Assembly (NCBI GenBank): GCA_023159155.1
Contig: JAJNNX010000013.1
Coordinates: 744,001 to 808,000 of the forward strand
Source: Ustulina deusta
Lineage: Eukaryota; Ascomycota; Sordariomycetes; Xylariales; Xylariaceae
Direction: 5' to 3'
DNA: 64,000 nucleotides
The position numbers and the translations under genes are program-made. Below are positions 25,901 through 36,892 of this stretch, one piece after another. The notes under the pieces are model-generated. The model made no database searches and was not told the DNA's origin. It saw only the letters and a list, made by a program, of their open reading frames with translations. Every line of letters starts with the position of its first letter. The first letter of the stretch is position 1.

Positions 25901-26077
25901 TGGGTTGGTCTTCGCGCAGCTGGCATTGAGTCTATTGACGTGTTGTGGACATATTCGTATATAAATTTGTATGGGAGGGCGTCGAGCATTGGTCTCCGAT
26001 CACAGGTCGCGCTCCGAGGAGCAATGAGCATGTGCGAGCATCGTCACATACAAATTTGTATGGCGGACTGCTCTATC
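22925..26077. repeat. Array of about 20 long imperfect palindromes
   Basis: Each unit is about 45-50 bp: outer arms near CGTACGAGCA and TGCTCGTACG around a core near CATACAAATTTGTATG. Copies start close to 22925, 23063, 23181, 23315, 23483, 23613, 23796, 23928, 24125, 24275, 24467, 24728, 24875, 25090, 25252, 25411, 25592, 25780, 25946 and 26034. Spacing is irregular, about 90-260 bp. Spacers share CTGATCGGCAG or CTGATCAACGCGTAT-like words, and from about 24.1 kb a GGCTTCCC-TTGGA word precedes most palindromes. No frame stays open through the array. Confidence 0.85.
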
Positions 26078-26097
26078 GTAGCCTCACCGAGGACACC

Positions 26098-26367
26098 ATT
26101 AAAGAAGGACGGGGCAACTCGACACCAAAAACAACTAAAAACAACAAAAACAAACTAGAGCGCCTGCTACTAAAAAACTGGTATGAATGTTATACGTATG
26201 AAGTATGTGTTGCTCTGAGAAGTTCGAAGGCTTTTATAGCTATTCGAACCCCTGAATACAGCCGAAGATCAGCCGATTCGGGCCGCAGGCGGCCCGAATA
26301 CGGCTAACAATTAACGTGCAGCCACATTCGCAGCTGCCAGCGGGCCGCTAGCACCAGCCCTGCTGCA
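26098..26367 (+). repeat. Right 270 bp terminal direct repeat
   Basis: The less mutated copy. It contains a 22 bp near-perfect palindrome at 26277-26298 (arms TTCGGGCCGC and GCGGCCCGAA, 2-nt loop), which a C-to-T change breaks in the left copy. Confidence 0.9.
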
Positions 26368-27054
26368 GTATCTGCTCAATGACCCGAAAATCGGGTTTTG
26401 ACAATGCTTGTGTACCGTACTGAAGGTCATGGTTTCTTATATCTCGAGGACTACGGTAGATTGGCTCCGTTAGACATATCCCTTGGGGTAATGTATAATT
26501 TGTCCGTACAATATCCGACGATACAACCGTTATTCACCGTTTCTGCATTGGAATTAACCGTCATGGTTCGTTCGTCACACCACCACGAGTGTCACGTCAC
26601 GTAGGGGTTCTCCATCCAGTGGATGCCAGAACCTCCAGTCTTGGAGGCTTCCATACCAACACGTCAACATTTGTGTGCACAAACCGACCCAAGCCCTTTC
26701 TGAGGTATCCCAGTGTTCAATTATTTCAAGTGCAACTTATCTCCAAGTTAGGTCTCATGAGCTCCACGCACCACTAGACCATGTTGCCGAAATGATTGCA
26801 GTTCAAGTTTGCAGCCCCTAGGGTAAGAACATTGAAGTGTTTAACGGTCCCGACGCTGCACTTCTGGAACATTGAAGTATCTAGCATTTATGTATACTAT
26901 ATACTCGAGTGCTGGCCACAGAAGAAGTTCAAAACCCCCGCGCAATAAAAACTTGGATGCGGCCGAATATTTGAATCTGAAATCTGGCAAAGCGGATGAT
27001 AGGAACAAAAGGAAGCCCAAAATGATCCAATATTAACTAACGACGGACCGACGC
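26368..27054. other. Intergenic between repeat element and epoxide hydrolase
   Basis: No gene supported. A small hairpin (CCCGA-aaa-TCGGG) lies at about 26382-26394, just outside the direct repeat. Confidence 0.5.
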
Positions 27055-28358
27055 TCATTCCGAATAGCCAGTCGCGCCCTTAACGCAACCAAAGGCGCCC
27101 CCGCCTCTTCCAAACATGTCCCTGAGGTCCCGGACGATCTCGTCGGGCCGCTCCCACGCGGCAAAGTGTCCGCCGTCCTCGTGTGCCCGTTCAAAGACGA
27201 TATCGCCCAGCGTGCGGAACCAGGTGCTCGGCAGCACCGCTAATTCCATAGGGAAGTGACTGTACCCGATCTTCACGCCCGGCGAGTATTTCCTCAGGTC
27301 GGACTGGCGCAGCTTGTTCGGGCGGTCAGGGTTGGAGCTGTGGTTGTGCTCGTAGTAGATGCGCGTGCTCGCTGCGGGCCCGGCCATCGAAAACCAGTAG
27401 ATGCTCACCCACGTGCACACTTCGTCGTCCGTCCAGGGATAGTCGTCTGACCAGTCGTGCAACTTCTCGTAGATCCAGGCCAGACAGGCCACGGGGCTGT
27501 CCGTGAGCGCGTAGCCCAGCGTCTGCGGCTTTGTCGATTGCTCGAGATTGTATCCCCGCCCTTCCTCGACGAACCATTTCGTCCGCTTCTGGCCCTCCCG
27601 CTCCCGCTCCGTGTAGGGCGTTATGGCGTGCTGGATCGCCAGGAGCGGATTCTTCAAGAACTCGGGCGGGTTCGCCGAGTCCATGTTCAGGTGCGTTGCC
27701 TTGCAGTGCTCTGGGAAGCGATGCGCCAATGCGCGGCAGATGTTGGTGCCCCAATCCCCTGCAATACATGTTAGAAATAGGATACGGTGTTCAAGATCTG
27801 TCTAACGATAGCCGACATACCGCCTTGCGCGACGTATTCGTTATACCCCAATTTCAACATCAGCTTGTTTAACGTCTCGGCATATTGCGCCAGCGCGAAA
27901 CCGCGCTCCTGTGTGCCCTCGGAGAAGCCGAAGTTGGGCAGCGACGGGACGACAAGGTCAAAGGCCGGGTGTTGAACGCCGTCGCCACCTTCGGTGAGCG
28001 GCTTCATGATCTTGACACCTTCGTAGAAATGGCCCGGCCAGCCGTGGATCCAGAGAAGTGGGAGGGCGCCCTTGGCCTTGCTGCGGATGTGAACGAAGTG
28101 GATGGCGAGCGGCCTGAAGCCGTCGCACTGGATCTCGGTGACGAAGTTGGGCAGCTCGTTCAGCTCGTGCTCGGCCCTCTTCCAGTCGTGGGACTGCTCC
28201 CAGTGCTTCGCCAGCCGTTTGACGTCGGCGAGGGGTGCTCCCATGTCCCATCCCGCGCCGTCGAGTTCATCGGGGAATCTGGCGAGCGAGAGTCTCGTCT
28301 TTAGATCTCCGATCTGGGACTCGCTGACTTCGATCTTGTATGGCTTTATGGTTGCCAT
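27055..28358 (-). CDS. Epoxide hydrolase (alpha/beta hydrolase, EHN type)
   Basis: Converts epoxides to vicinal diols; 413 residues. Exons are 28358-27821 and 27758-27055, with a 62 bp intron (GTATGT..TTGCAG) that falls inside the nucleophile codon context and restores GGDWG. The N-terminal region (1-95) has the EHN lid domain seen in microsomal and juvenile-hormone-type epoxide hydrolases. The catalytic core shows the oxyanion motif HGWP (105-108), nucleophile Asp181 in GGDWG, a likely acid Glu351 (FPMEL) and His377 in GGHFAAWE. No N-terminal membrane anchor is present, so it is probably soluble. The physiological role (detoxification or secondary metabolism) is not shown by its neighbours. 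The non-coding repeat element ends about 690 bp from its 3' end. Confidence 0.94.
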
Positions 28359-29761
28359 TTGCGAGGGATGATCAAGTCGCGAGATTCAATCGGGTCTCAA
28401 GATATCGAAGGATGGATGATTAGGCAGAACTTGGATGGGCTATATATATGTTCTGAAATGTAAGCGGTTCGGGTAGATGCTTGTTAGCCAGCAGCCGTGT
28501 CGGCTCCGATGAGTTGATGGTTTCTTATGGAGTTAGTTATCGTTGTTCAGGTGAGAGAGGAGATGTAGATATTCTGAGTCGAGGACACTCTCAGTTTATA
28601 TATTTCGACTCGTGCCATTTTCTTGCCAGACGAAACGAAACAACCAAGGCACCCCGCCCCGAAAATGACGTTTTGGATTCCTCGACATGCCAGACTACCT
28701 AGGTAGACATTACCCGATTAGACAGTTGGGTGATGATAGAGACCAATGAGCTTGCAGCACGACAGTCTGTATTCTGTACATACGCGCCCTTTGGACGTCA
28801 TTTAAGTGCAATAACTGCTGATTAATTCATACCTCGCCTACTAAGTGTTCCCTTTAGTACACTCCATTGTAATGGACTAACCTCCAATTGTGATGTTCTC
28901 TCGACTAATAGTATATACCGTGTTCAATTACTGGTTGTTACACTTGCTACACCACAGCGACAGCAAAGAAGAAAAGCATTCCGCTCTGTGTTTCGTAGCA
29001 TTAAAGGTATTTGAACCGATTGATTGAGAGCCTGGATCACCACCCCTCGTCTCGGTATTTATAGTAGTATAAGGTAGTATAGGTAACTTAAGTGCGGCAC
29101 TTAGATGGACATTGTAGAGTTCCCCTCTTATTGCAGTATACCTACCCCAAGGTTACCTAGTAGGTCGAGGTGGGTTAGACAATGGCAGCACCCGGCTCAG
29201 GGTTCATTTATGGGGCAAAAAGACGATGCTACACCAAGGTGGTAGGTAGGTAGGTACCTTAATAGCGGATCACTCGTATTGATGCACAGGCCAAGCCAAG
29301 TTTTACCACCACTCACTGTCCCCCGTAGTCCCCCACGGTACCTGCATGCAGTCTAGTGTACTTAGGTACCTAGGTAGTGTTTTTGTTTCCTTCCTAGCCG
29401 TCGTCTCCCAAGAAACGGACCAGAAGCTCACCCACTTTTTGTCAACTAATATGGCCCGTGTACTGTTTATCCGTGGCACTGTCTTTCAATCTCTTCATCG
29501 AACCATCTGACGTCGCGTGTCTCCGTGACATCACATTCCACTATTCACTCTCGACTAGGTATCCGCCTAGGTAGTGTACCTAGGTGCTTGCTGGATAGCG
29601 CCCCTCTTAACGCCCATTACTATTACCTACCATCATTTGTTGATCCCTCGCTCAGCTGTCTCTGTCTCCGGCATTCTTCTTTTCCCCGCGGCTCAACAAC
29701 AACAATTACCAACGGCGGCCGTCCACACCTTCATAGCTAGGCTTCGACACTGCTGCTCAGA
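28359..29761. other. Divergent promoter region, 1.4 kb
   Basis: Lies between the start of the epoxide hydrolase (minus) and the disordered-protein gene (plus), so it should hold both promoters. No coding gene. It has a dense cluster of CCTAGGTA / TAGGTACC words around 29150-29590 and a CT-rich stretch before 29760. Confidence 0.55.
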
Positions 29762-32107
29762 ATGTCGCCTCGATGCCGGCGCTCGGCGCGCATTGCTTCA
29801 GCTTCCAAGGTACGTAAACATTGTGTGTAAACAAACCCGCGCGCGCACATCTTGACCGCATCTTCACCACGCCTTCATCTTTCCGACCTGGTTCAACCGC
29901 ATCACGCCACGAACGAGAATAAACATCGAGACAGACCAATCCTGCGATGAATTGTTTAGGAGTGTTTGCGTGCTCAGGACTCGGGGCTCGTCGACTGACG
30001 TATCTGAAATAACAAACAGAGAAGCAAAGACTCTCCTGCGCCACCGCAACTGACATCCGTTATCGAGATGCACGACTCATCCGACCTCGCCGATGACACG
30101 CCTTCTCGTAACAACCACAACAATAGAATCAGGTCTTCGCCGATGCCCAAACCGGCCACGCCCTCCGCCGCCCCGCTCAAGCTCACCATGTCCGAGATGC
30201 ATCCCAGCAAAGTCCATCCGACCATGGCCGCTCATTCGTCGGGACTGAGAAACGGCTTCACCGACATCGACTACAACAGGACCCCCATGCAGAGCTTGTT
30301 CCAGAACACGCCCTCCAAGACTCCCGCTCCCTCCTCCGATTTCACTTTCCGATACGCTCGGCCTGGTGCTGACCTGGAGCTTGGACCCGCCGCCCAGGAG
30401 ATGATGGCCTCGGTCCGTGCAGAGGCTGCCAAGATCAAGGCGAAACTTGCTGCTGAACGTGCCCGTGAGCGAGCCGAACAGGGGGAGGCTGGAGATGGCC
30501 GCAAGATCGCAGCCGCCAAGGGAAAATCCGGCCGTTTCAGTGCCGTTCACCTGGCCGAGTTCAAGAAGATGGACTCGATCGCAGGACATGCCTCGTCGTT
30601 CCGTGCCGCTCTGGGTCGTTCCACACCCCTCAAGGCCGCCGCTTCTGCCACCCAACCAATCACTCCCCTCAAACCAGGTATCAAGCGCAGCCAGTCCAAG
30701 GCTAATCTCGACGAGCCCGACTCGGTGCGCCCCAAGACCATTCCTCGCCCACTGGCGAGATCCGTGGAGAGGAATCCTGAGGCACCGAAGCATCCCTCCA
30801 AGCGTATTCGTCAACGTATTGAGGACGATGCCTCTACCCTTCGTCCTATGTCGAGAGATGGATCTTCGATTCCGCGACCCAAGAGCAGCGGCAACGATTC
30901 TCTCCGCACTGGCATCCCCCGTTCGCAGACACTTGGCAGCCTCATGACGCCGACCAAGTCATCGTTGGCTCGTACGAACTCTACAAGGACTCCTACCATC
31001 AGTCTAGTCAGGTCACCTAGCCAGCCAGACCTTCAGAAAGTCAATAGCTTCTCCGCTAAAGTCACCAGTTCCTTGCTCAGATCCCCCAGCAAGACAGATC
31101 TTGGATTATTGGCACGGTCACCCAGCAAGAAGGGTTTCGGGGGTTTGAGGATGTGGAGCGCGTCGAACAACCCGGGCTCCGAGAGCACCAAGGTTCCCAC
31201 GCAGGTCGAGACGCCTGGTCGATTTGGTAGGATTAGATCGATCTTGAAACGACACACGAGTGGGACGAAAGCCAAGTCCGCCATTCCTCAACCCTCTGCT
31301 TCCGTCCCGAAGACACCTACCCGGCTCAGCCTAACAGACAACATGTTTCCTGCCGTTCCCCTTACAACCCCGGGACGGAGGCATGACCGTCATGTCAACT
31401 TTACACCAGACACAACGCAGGCTGCAATGGCCCAGGAATCCCCCTCACCTGTCAAGCCCAGTATCCCACGATCCACGAAGCTCCCGAAATTTGCGGGCCC
31501 CAAATTCGTTGCCGGCGGCCAAGGAGCTGTGAGCAAGCCATCCAGCACCGGCCAGATCACATACCCTGATCTCTCAGCCTATGAAGTTGATGAAGATAAA
31601 CCGCTGCCTCCCCACGAATCTGTTCCCGGCACCTTCACGTTCCGTAGCGACCACACCATTTGCTTCGAGAACAGCCCGTCGAAGGGATTCGGTCCAGCTG
31701 CCGGCCAGGCCAGTCTTCGACAGGTTCGTAAATCAGCGGCTCCTTCGACCCTTATGCCTGGCAGCTTTCCCCCTACTTCGGAGGTATCGCCAAATAAGGA
31801 GAACAAGGATCCCCTGAGGCGTAATAGCATTCCTCACGGTCTGGCCAGTAAGAAGCGTCATCGAGCTAGTTCGGACGAGGACGAAGATGGCGAAGACGAA
31901 GGAGCCAAACGAGGCATGAAGAAGTTGCGCAAGGACACGCCGGTCGCTGAAGGACACGCGCTAGTGGCTCCTAACCTTATCGGCCAGGTATCCCCTACTA
32001 AGAAGGTGGCTGGCCCGACGCCTCAAACACCCAGCCCGCAGAAGAAGAGGAAAGGACTGAGTCTCAGCCGGCTACATCTGCTTGCCCAACCAAAAATCCG
32101 GAAGTAG
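29762..32107 (+). CDS. Disordered basic, probably nuclear protein
   Basis: Predicted 711 residues. Exon 1 is 29762-29809 (16 codons) and exon 2 is 30020-32107. The 210 bp intron starts GTACGT, ends ACAG and has a CTGAC branch site; the join is in frame. Starting instead at ATG 30068 would give 679 residues. The N terminus (MSPRCRRSARIASASK) and C terminus (KKRKGLSLSR) are basic and nuclear-localisation-like. Residues near 100-180 hold a conserved-looking block (FTDIDYNRTPMQSLF, then a Glu/Lys/Arg-rich coiled-coil-like segment). The rest is dominated by many SP/TP sites and repeated RSPSK-like motifs, suggesting a CDK/MAPK-phosphorylated scaffold. An acidic DEDEDGEDEG patch sits near the end. 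I do not recognise a named family. Confidence 0.8.
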
Positions 32108-33256
32108 TCGGTTAGGCTGCTTGCAAGGGCGTATTGTGAATTGTTCAGGATTTGATGTTCTGCGGTTACGGAATACGCCTTTCACGTTTTAATGATGTCA
32201 TGATGTTGGCATGATTTTTATTGCCTACTCCAGAGAGAGTGGCAAATACTTTTACGGAAAAACCTGGATAAACTCTGTTTTCAGAGAACCCGGTGATTTG
32301 TGGACGTACATTTCAACACCTCTAGTGTGGGCATTCACTGTCATGGGGTGAGTCTCGGTATCCCCATACGGTTGCCTTGCCCTTGCCTTGTTGTTCATGT
32401 TCATGTTGAGAAGGGCCATGTCTTGTGACAAAGATGGCTCTGTATGGATTAAAAGAAAAAAAAAAGGATTTGTTTCGCTGGTTTGGGAGATGGATGATCT
32501 GGCAGGCCCTGTTCGTCTGGGCGGGTATGGGGGCGTTTGTACGGTACATGGCGTTGGTTGGCCTACTGGGACGAATGCAAATGCAAATATGCTTTGAGGC
32601 AGACCGTGTTTTCAAGACTGGACCGGTGAACCGAGATCGAGGGTCCTGTGTATAATTCCGATATTCTCAATTCGACACTGAGCTCGATTGTTTCACTCCA
32701 CTTCAACTGTTGTCTGTGTTTATGATGGCGCTATTAAGGCGACCATGATAGTGCAAGAGGGTATGGCTACGATATTGCAAAGTATACTGTTACCGATAAC
32801 ACCTACCCTGTTGTTTCTCCCCAGGCCTCTTGGAGGATCCGAGGTAGAAACTACCGTTATATTGGAAAACTAACACCCGGTGTTAGTTGCCCCTTCGTTT
32901 TGTTGGATCTCGGTGAGTAAGTACGTCGTGACTGCTTACTCAATTATACCATCTTGATGTGATGTATAACCTTAGGTATGTACCCAATGTGCCGGTCAGA
33001 TGTATGTATGAAAGAACCCCCTCAGGATATCCGTCCATCTACCTCTGGGGAATTAGGTAGGTACCAAAACGAGTCAACACCCCATCACTCTGATAGAATA
33101 TCACCTTTTGTCACCTATCCTACACCTACTCTACCTACTTGCTTATACTATACCCTTCACCGAGATCGATATCAGCATCTGTTACCAAACGCCACCGACC
33201 TACCGATCTATCTACCTACGTATCCACCGAATTATCTCTATCTCGATTCAGGGAGC
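32108..33256. other. Intergenic, 1.1 kb
   Basis: 3' end of the preceding gene and promoter of the LIM gene. Repeated CTACCTACC tracts occur at 33115-33240. No gene supported. Confidence 0.5.
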
Positions 33257-35275
33257 ATGCCATATCTCTACCACCACCACCTCTTCACCTGCACGTTCTG
33301 CTGGCATCTATCCCACGGCCAACCGCACGTCCTCGGACGCTCGGCACGCCTTACCTGCGACAAATGCTTCCGAGGAATCATGGACCTGGCCGTGTGCTAG
33401 GTGTGCGGCGAGGTCGTGTTCCGCGGAGACGAATGCATCAGTCTGGGCTGGTGCTTCTGGCATCGCGCCTGCTACGGGTGCTTGTTCTGCGGAAACAGAG
33501 GCGTCGTCACGGCGCCCGGGATCAAGGAGTTATTTGAGGAGGAGAGCGGGGGCAGAGTTTGGGAGGTCGAGGATGGAGGGGAAACGGGGACGGGAATGGG
33601 AATGGGAGGGAGAGAGAAAGGCAGGGAGATCGACAATATCCCCATGTGCGCCAACTGCGCCATTGCCTGCCAAAACGACGACCGAGATGCCCTGGTGAAG
33701 AGAGCGCTGAGGAGAATCGAGGTCGCGGACGGCGGTCTGAGCTGGCAGAGGTGGCAGACCAGATGTAAAAATAAAAGCTCCCGCTCCGCGACGGCCATCT
33801 CGGCACGGCAGAGTCACCTCGGCGGCGATAGTTCCATGGACGTGGTATCGTCCCCTCCACCAGACATCCGTCCTCCCCGTCCTCCCCGTCCTCCTCCCTC
33901 GTCTCCCACCATGTCTTCTTCCACCGCGGAGGGAAAGGAGGGCGAGACATTGGCGCGGCTACACTACCGCCGGTGCAGAGATCCCCGCTTCGCGAAACTC
34001 GAATGCGTCGTGCCCTTCGACGCCGCGCTCTACGTCTCCATCTTCGACCCCCTCAACACCCCGGCCTTCAAGCCCCATCCCGCGAAGCCCCTGCCGCGAT
34101 GGATGCGTCTCCTACCCGGCGGTGATCGGATCCGGGAAGAAATCAGCCAACAAAAGGACCACCACCACCACCCCTGCCCGGAGGAGGAGGAGGAGGAGAG
34201 GGGGGAGGCTTGTTGGCCGCCGCGCTCCGTCCTCGATGTCCATTTCCCGCCTGCCGCGACGTTCTCTGCAGCGCGCCGAACTGCGCCGCCACATGCTAAC
34301 GACGTGCGAGCGAATAGTACGGCAATGCGGGCGAGCGAACCGGGGGATGAGCGAAATGGGAACGGGAAGGAAATAGTTCGTCCTCGCGCACGCGCGCCGC
34401 TTCCTCTCGCATCCTCATCTCCGCCTCCGTCCCCGTCCCCGCCACCATTACCATTACCACCGCAGCAGCAGCAGCAGCGGCGGAAATCGAACGAGTCGAC
34501 GACCTCGCCGTCCCCGGACCACGCGCCGCAGAGCGGTAGCGAGGACAGCCGCGGGAACAGCGATTGCAGCACGAGATCCAACTCGCTGCTCTCGGACCTA
34601 GGCTATCCCTCAAAAACCGCCGCGCCTCCCTCCGCCGCACCTCCCTCCTCCTCCAAGCCGATCTACAAGCGTCCCGCGATTATCGCCGACGAGCCGCTCC
34701 GCCGGCCCTTGTGCGGATTTACGGGGCTGCACACATACCGACGTCTCGAGACGAAAGGGGGAGGTGACGAGGCCGGGTGCTATGTCGTGTCCGCTTCCAC
34801 CACCGCCGCCGCCAACCCGAAGACGACAGACGTCGACGCGCACAGGCCCGGCGGGAAACCGAACCCGATGGTGGGGAAAGGAAAGGGGAAGACGGTGGCG
34901 TGGGACAGGACGGTGGCGGGCGGCGAGAGCGTCGTCGGCGACGACGACGACGATGATGAGTGCTGCGAGCCGATGCCGGGAGACGAGGCGCGCGCCGAGA
35001 GTCCCGCGTACGCCCCGAGACGGTGCTCCTCGCCGCTGGCGGAGCAGGTGGCTGCTGTGTGGCGGCGGGTCGTCGGTGCCCGGACGCCGCCGGCGCAGTC
35101 GAAGGAGTTCCTGGACCTGTACCGTGCGGACGATGGGGAGAAGAAGAAGAAGAAGACTGGGGGGGAGAAGCCGCGGTTTGCCCATCCTAGTCTCGCGGTG
35201 CCTGGGAGACGTCGTGAGAGGGAGATGGGGGGTGTGAGGGTTTGTCTGAGGTGTGGGAATAAGTCTACTTATTAA
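33257..35275 (+). pseudogene. LIM-type zinc-binding protein with in-frame TAG
   Basis: Reading from ATG 33257, one frame runs 673 codons to the stop at 35273-35275 with a single interruption, TAG at 33398-33400 (codon 48). Before it are CTFC and CDKC pairs; after it the LIM-like ligands continue (C47-x2-C50, H69-x2-C72-x2-C75-x2-C78, then CANC). The stop sits between the first two ligands, where I expect Trp (TGG) from the related fungal proteins I recall. The remaining 624 codons show no frameshift: Pro/Ser-rich low-complexity linkers, poly-Gln and poly-Asp runs, then a conserved-looking C terminus (SKEFLDLYR). Possible explanations are a recent nonsense allele, a base error, or an intron ending at this TAG. 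The last would delete the first ligand pair. Confidence 0.72.
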
Positions 35276-35688
35276 GTCGGATCACCAGACCAGATTGTGG
35301 AGGGGGGGTTTTTTAATTAATTAGGTTGTATTGGATTTTTATGGGATAACCGGAAGTTTTACGGGAGGGTATCGCTAGGACGGACAGAATGGATCACTTC
35401 AATGGAATTGTTCGCCATTAGAGTCGGGGATTGAAAATTACCTAGGCTGGGTATTTATTATTCATTCATTCATTTCGTATCGTTTTTCTCGTGATCCTGG
35501 CGCGTTTGTATGTGCTAGCTATTATTACAGGATTGCTGGTCCACTATGTGAAAGAAAGAAAAGAAAAAAAAGTCGAACATCCCGCCCAACCTAGAATGAA
35601 AGAAAGAAAGAAATGCCGTAATCGTGACACCAGACAAGGCAAACGAGTCAAGGTACCTAGGTAGGTTAGGTAGATAGTTCCAAACGAC
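35276..35688. other. Intergenic between convergent genes
   Basis: 3' sides of the LIM gene (plus) and the small membrane protein (minus). Contains ATTCATTC and GAAAGAAAG short repeats and no gene. Confidence 0.5.
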
Positions 35689-36057
35689 CTAGTTCTTGAT
35701 CGCGGCCGGCGTGCCCCTGCGTTGCTGCTGCGAATACAGCATGTAGCCCAGGACGACAGCCGCCAAGGTCCCGAGGATGAAGAAGTTGTCTACGTCGGCA
35801 AGTTAGTTAGTCGTGGCCTCGGGGCAGGGAGCATACAATATTCATCGTCGAAGAACGAGGTGGTAGGTGGTAGATGGGGGTAATAACTCACGAAACGCGA
35901 AACCCAGCGTGCCCTCGACGAAGTTCACAAAGCCCTTGAACACGCCTGCGATGCTGCCGACGACGAACTTGAATAGCTCCACGATGGCGGCGAATACGCC
36001 CTCTATCATCTCCCCTATCGACTCGAAGAGGTGTGCGACCCCGGATGTGACGCCCAT
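35689..36057 (-). CDS. Small conserved membrane protein, 88 residues
   Basis: Exons are 36057-35892 and 35789-35689, separated by a 102 bp intron (GTGAGT..CGTAG, with an ACTAAC branch point). The join gives 89 codons including TAG. The N-terminal 50 residues are amphipathic and Gly/Phe/Val-rich (for example GVFAAIVELFKFVVGSIAG), suggesting one or two membrane-embedded or membrane-associated helices. The C-terminal helix NFFILGTLAAVVLGYMLY, about residues 57-75, is a good transmembrane segment followed by a polar basic tail ending PAAIKN. I do not know a functional name for it. Confidence 0.82.
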
Positions 36058-36574
36058 TTTTGTGCGGAGATTCGGTGGGTTTTTGGATTGTTGAGAGTTT
36101 GGGGATGAGTTAGGTTGATGCCGTTCCTGGAAACGTCTTTTGTGATTTCAGGAAATTCATTCGGGATCCGGACAGACGAAGGAGGCAAGTGAGGAAATAA
36201 ATAAATAGATAAGGTGAACACACCTTGTCTCATGTGCTACGCCACGCCACGCCACGCCACTGTTCGATGGCCTGGATGACGGGGCATACGTCAGCCCTAA
36301 ACACAAGCAGGGCAGCACATGGCCGTGGAACATCCCACTAAGAGTATGTTGCGCGGTCATGAGTGATGACGAGAGATGTTGTGGCGTAGATTATCCAGAT
36401 GGTGATGTCATCACTTCCATGCATAGCGACTTAGCTCATGAAGTAGAAATACAGTCTTGGCGAGTTGATGCAGAGACAAGACGACTGTGCTTTTTGGGAC
36501 TGCCGAACAGGGCAATGGCACACTGCTTCCGGGCATTTGATTGGCTGAATGGTCTTCTGTCGTTATCGTCATAG
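36058..36574. other. Intergenic, up to the transposon nest
   Basis: Contains CCACG short tandem repeats near 36240-36260 and no supported gene. It ends at the candidate target duplication CATAG (36570-36574). Confidence 0.5.
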
Positions 36575-36708
36575 TGGGCAGGTTCATTGGGTGTAAGGGT
36601 TGGGGAAGTCACGGTCAGATTCCCACTGTATTTAGCTGGCAACTGTACGCCTGGAACCTTTCCATCAACAATACAACGTCTTTTCTAATTTGAGACCTAG
36701 TTTTTGGT
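36575..36708 (+). repeat. Layer A left terminal repeat
   Basis: Shares GTCAGATTCC, ACTGTA and AACAATACAAC words in order with 58536-58670. It is the less mutated of the two copies. Confidence 0.75.
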
Positions 36709-36892
36709 GTTCTTGGTGAGGCCAATTGAACGAATCCTCGACCTTTTGCAATTAAAATCTATGCTTTTAATCAATTAATGCTATGTTGTTAGTACGCCTT
36801 AATACGTTTTTTTACGCCCTGGCTTGGCCTGGTTAACGGAGACGTTTATAACTTCTCCGGTGCTTTCTTTTCGAACTACAAAATATGCTACT

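Larger units (their letters stand above)
22051..26367. mobile_element. Non-coding element with 270 bp terminal direct repeats and palindrome array
   Basis: Two 270 bp direct repeats (22051-22320 and 26098-26367) bracket 3.8 kb with no believable coding capacity. The interior has a tRNA-like Pol III unit (about 22392-22485, minus) and about 20 copies of a long imperfect palindrome (22925-26077). The layout resembles a large non-autonomous LTR element (LARD-like), but the repeats lack clean TG..CA ends, and I see no target-site duplication (flanks GGGGT and GTATC). A repeat-bounded segmental array is an alternative. The left repeat differs from the right mostly by C-to-T changes. Confidence 0.6.

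Noticed and set aside
22925..26077. CRISPR array
   Set aside because: Units are imperfect and irregularly spaced with related spacers, no cas genes are present, and the host is a fungus.
10505..28358. Secondary-metabolite gene cluster
   Set aside because: Monooxygenase, dioxygenase and epoxide hydrolase are separated by many kilobases and a repeat element, with no backbone synthase, transporter or local regulator.
27256..28371. Several open frames on the plus strand across 27.2-28.4 kb
   Set aside because: They are shadows of the epoxide hydrolase on the minus strand, whose catalytic motifs and intron fit a family precisely. The plus frames show no domains.
33472..35185. Minus- and plus-frame Arg/Pro-rich open frames over the LIM gene
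   Set aside because: GC-rich, low-complexity antisense or alternate frames. The zinc-ligand pattern selects the 33257-35275 frame.
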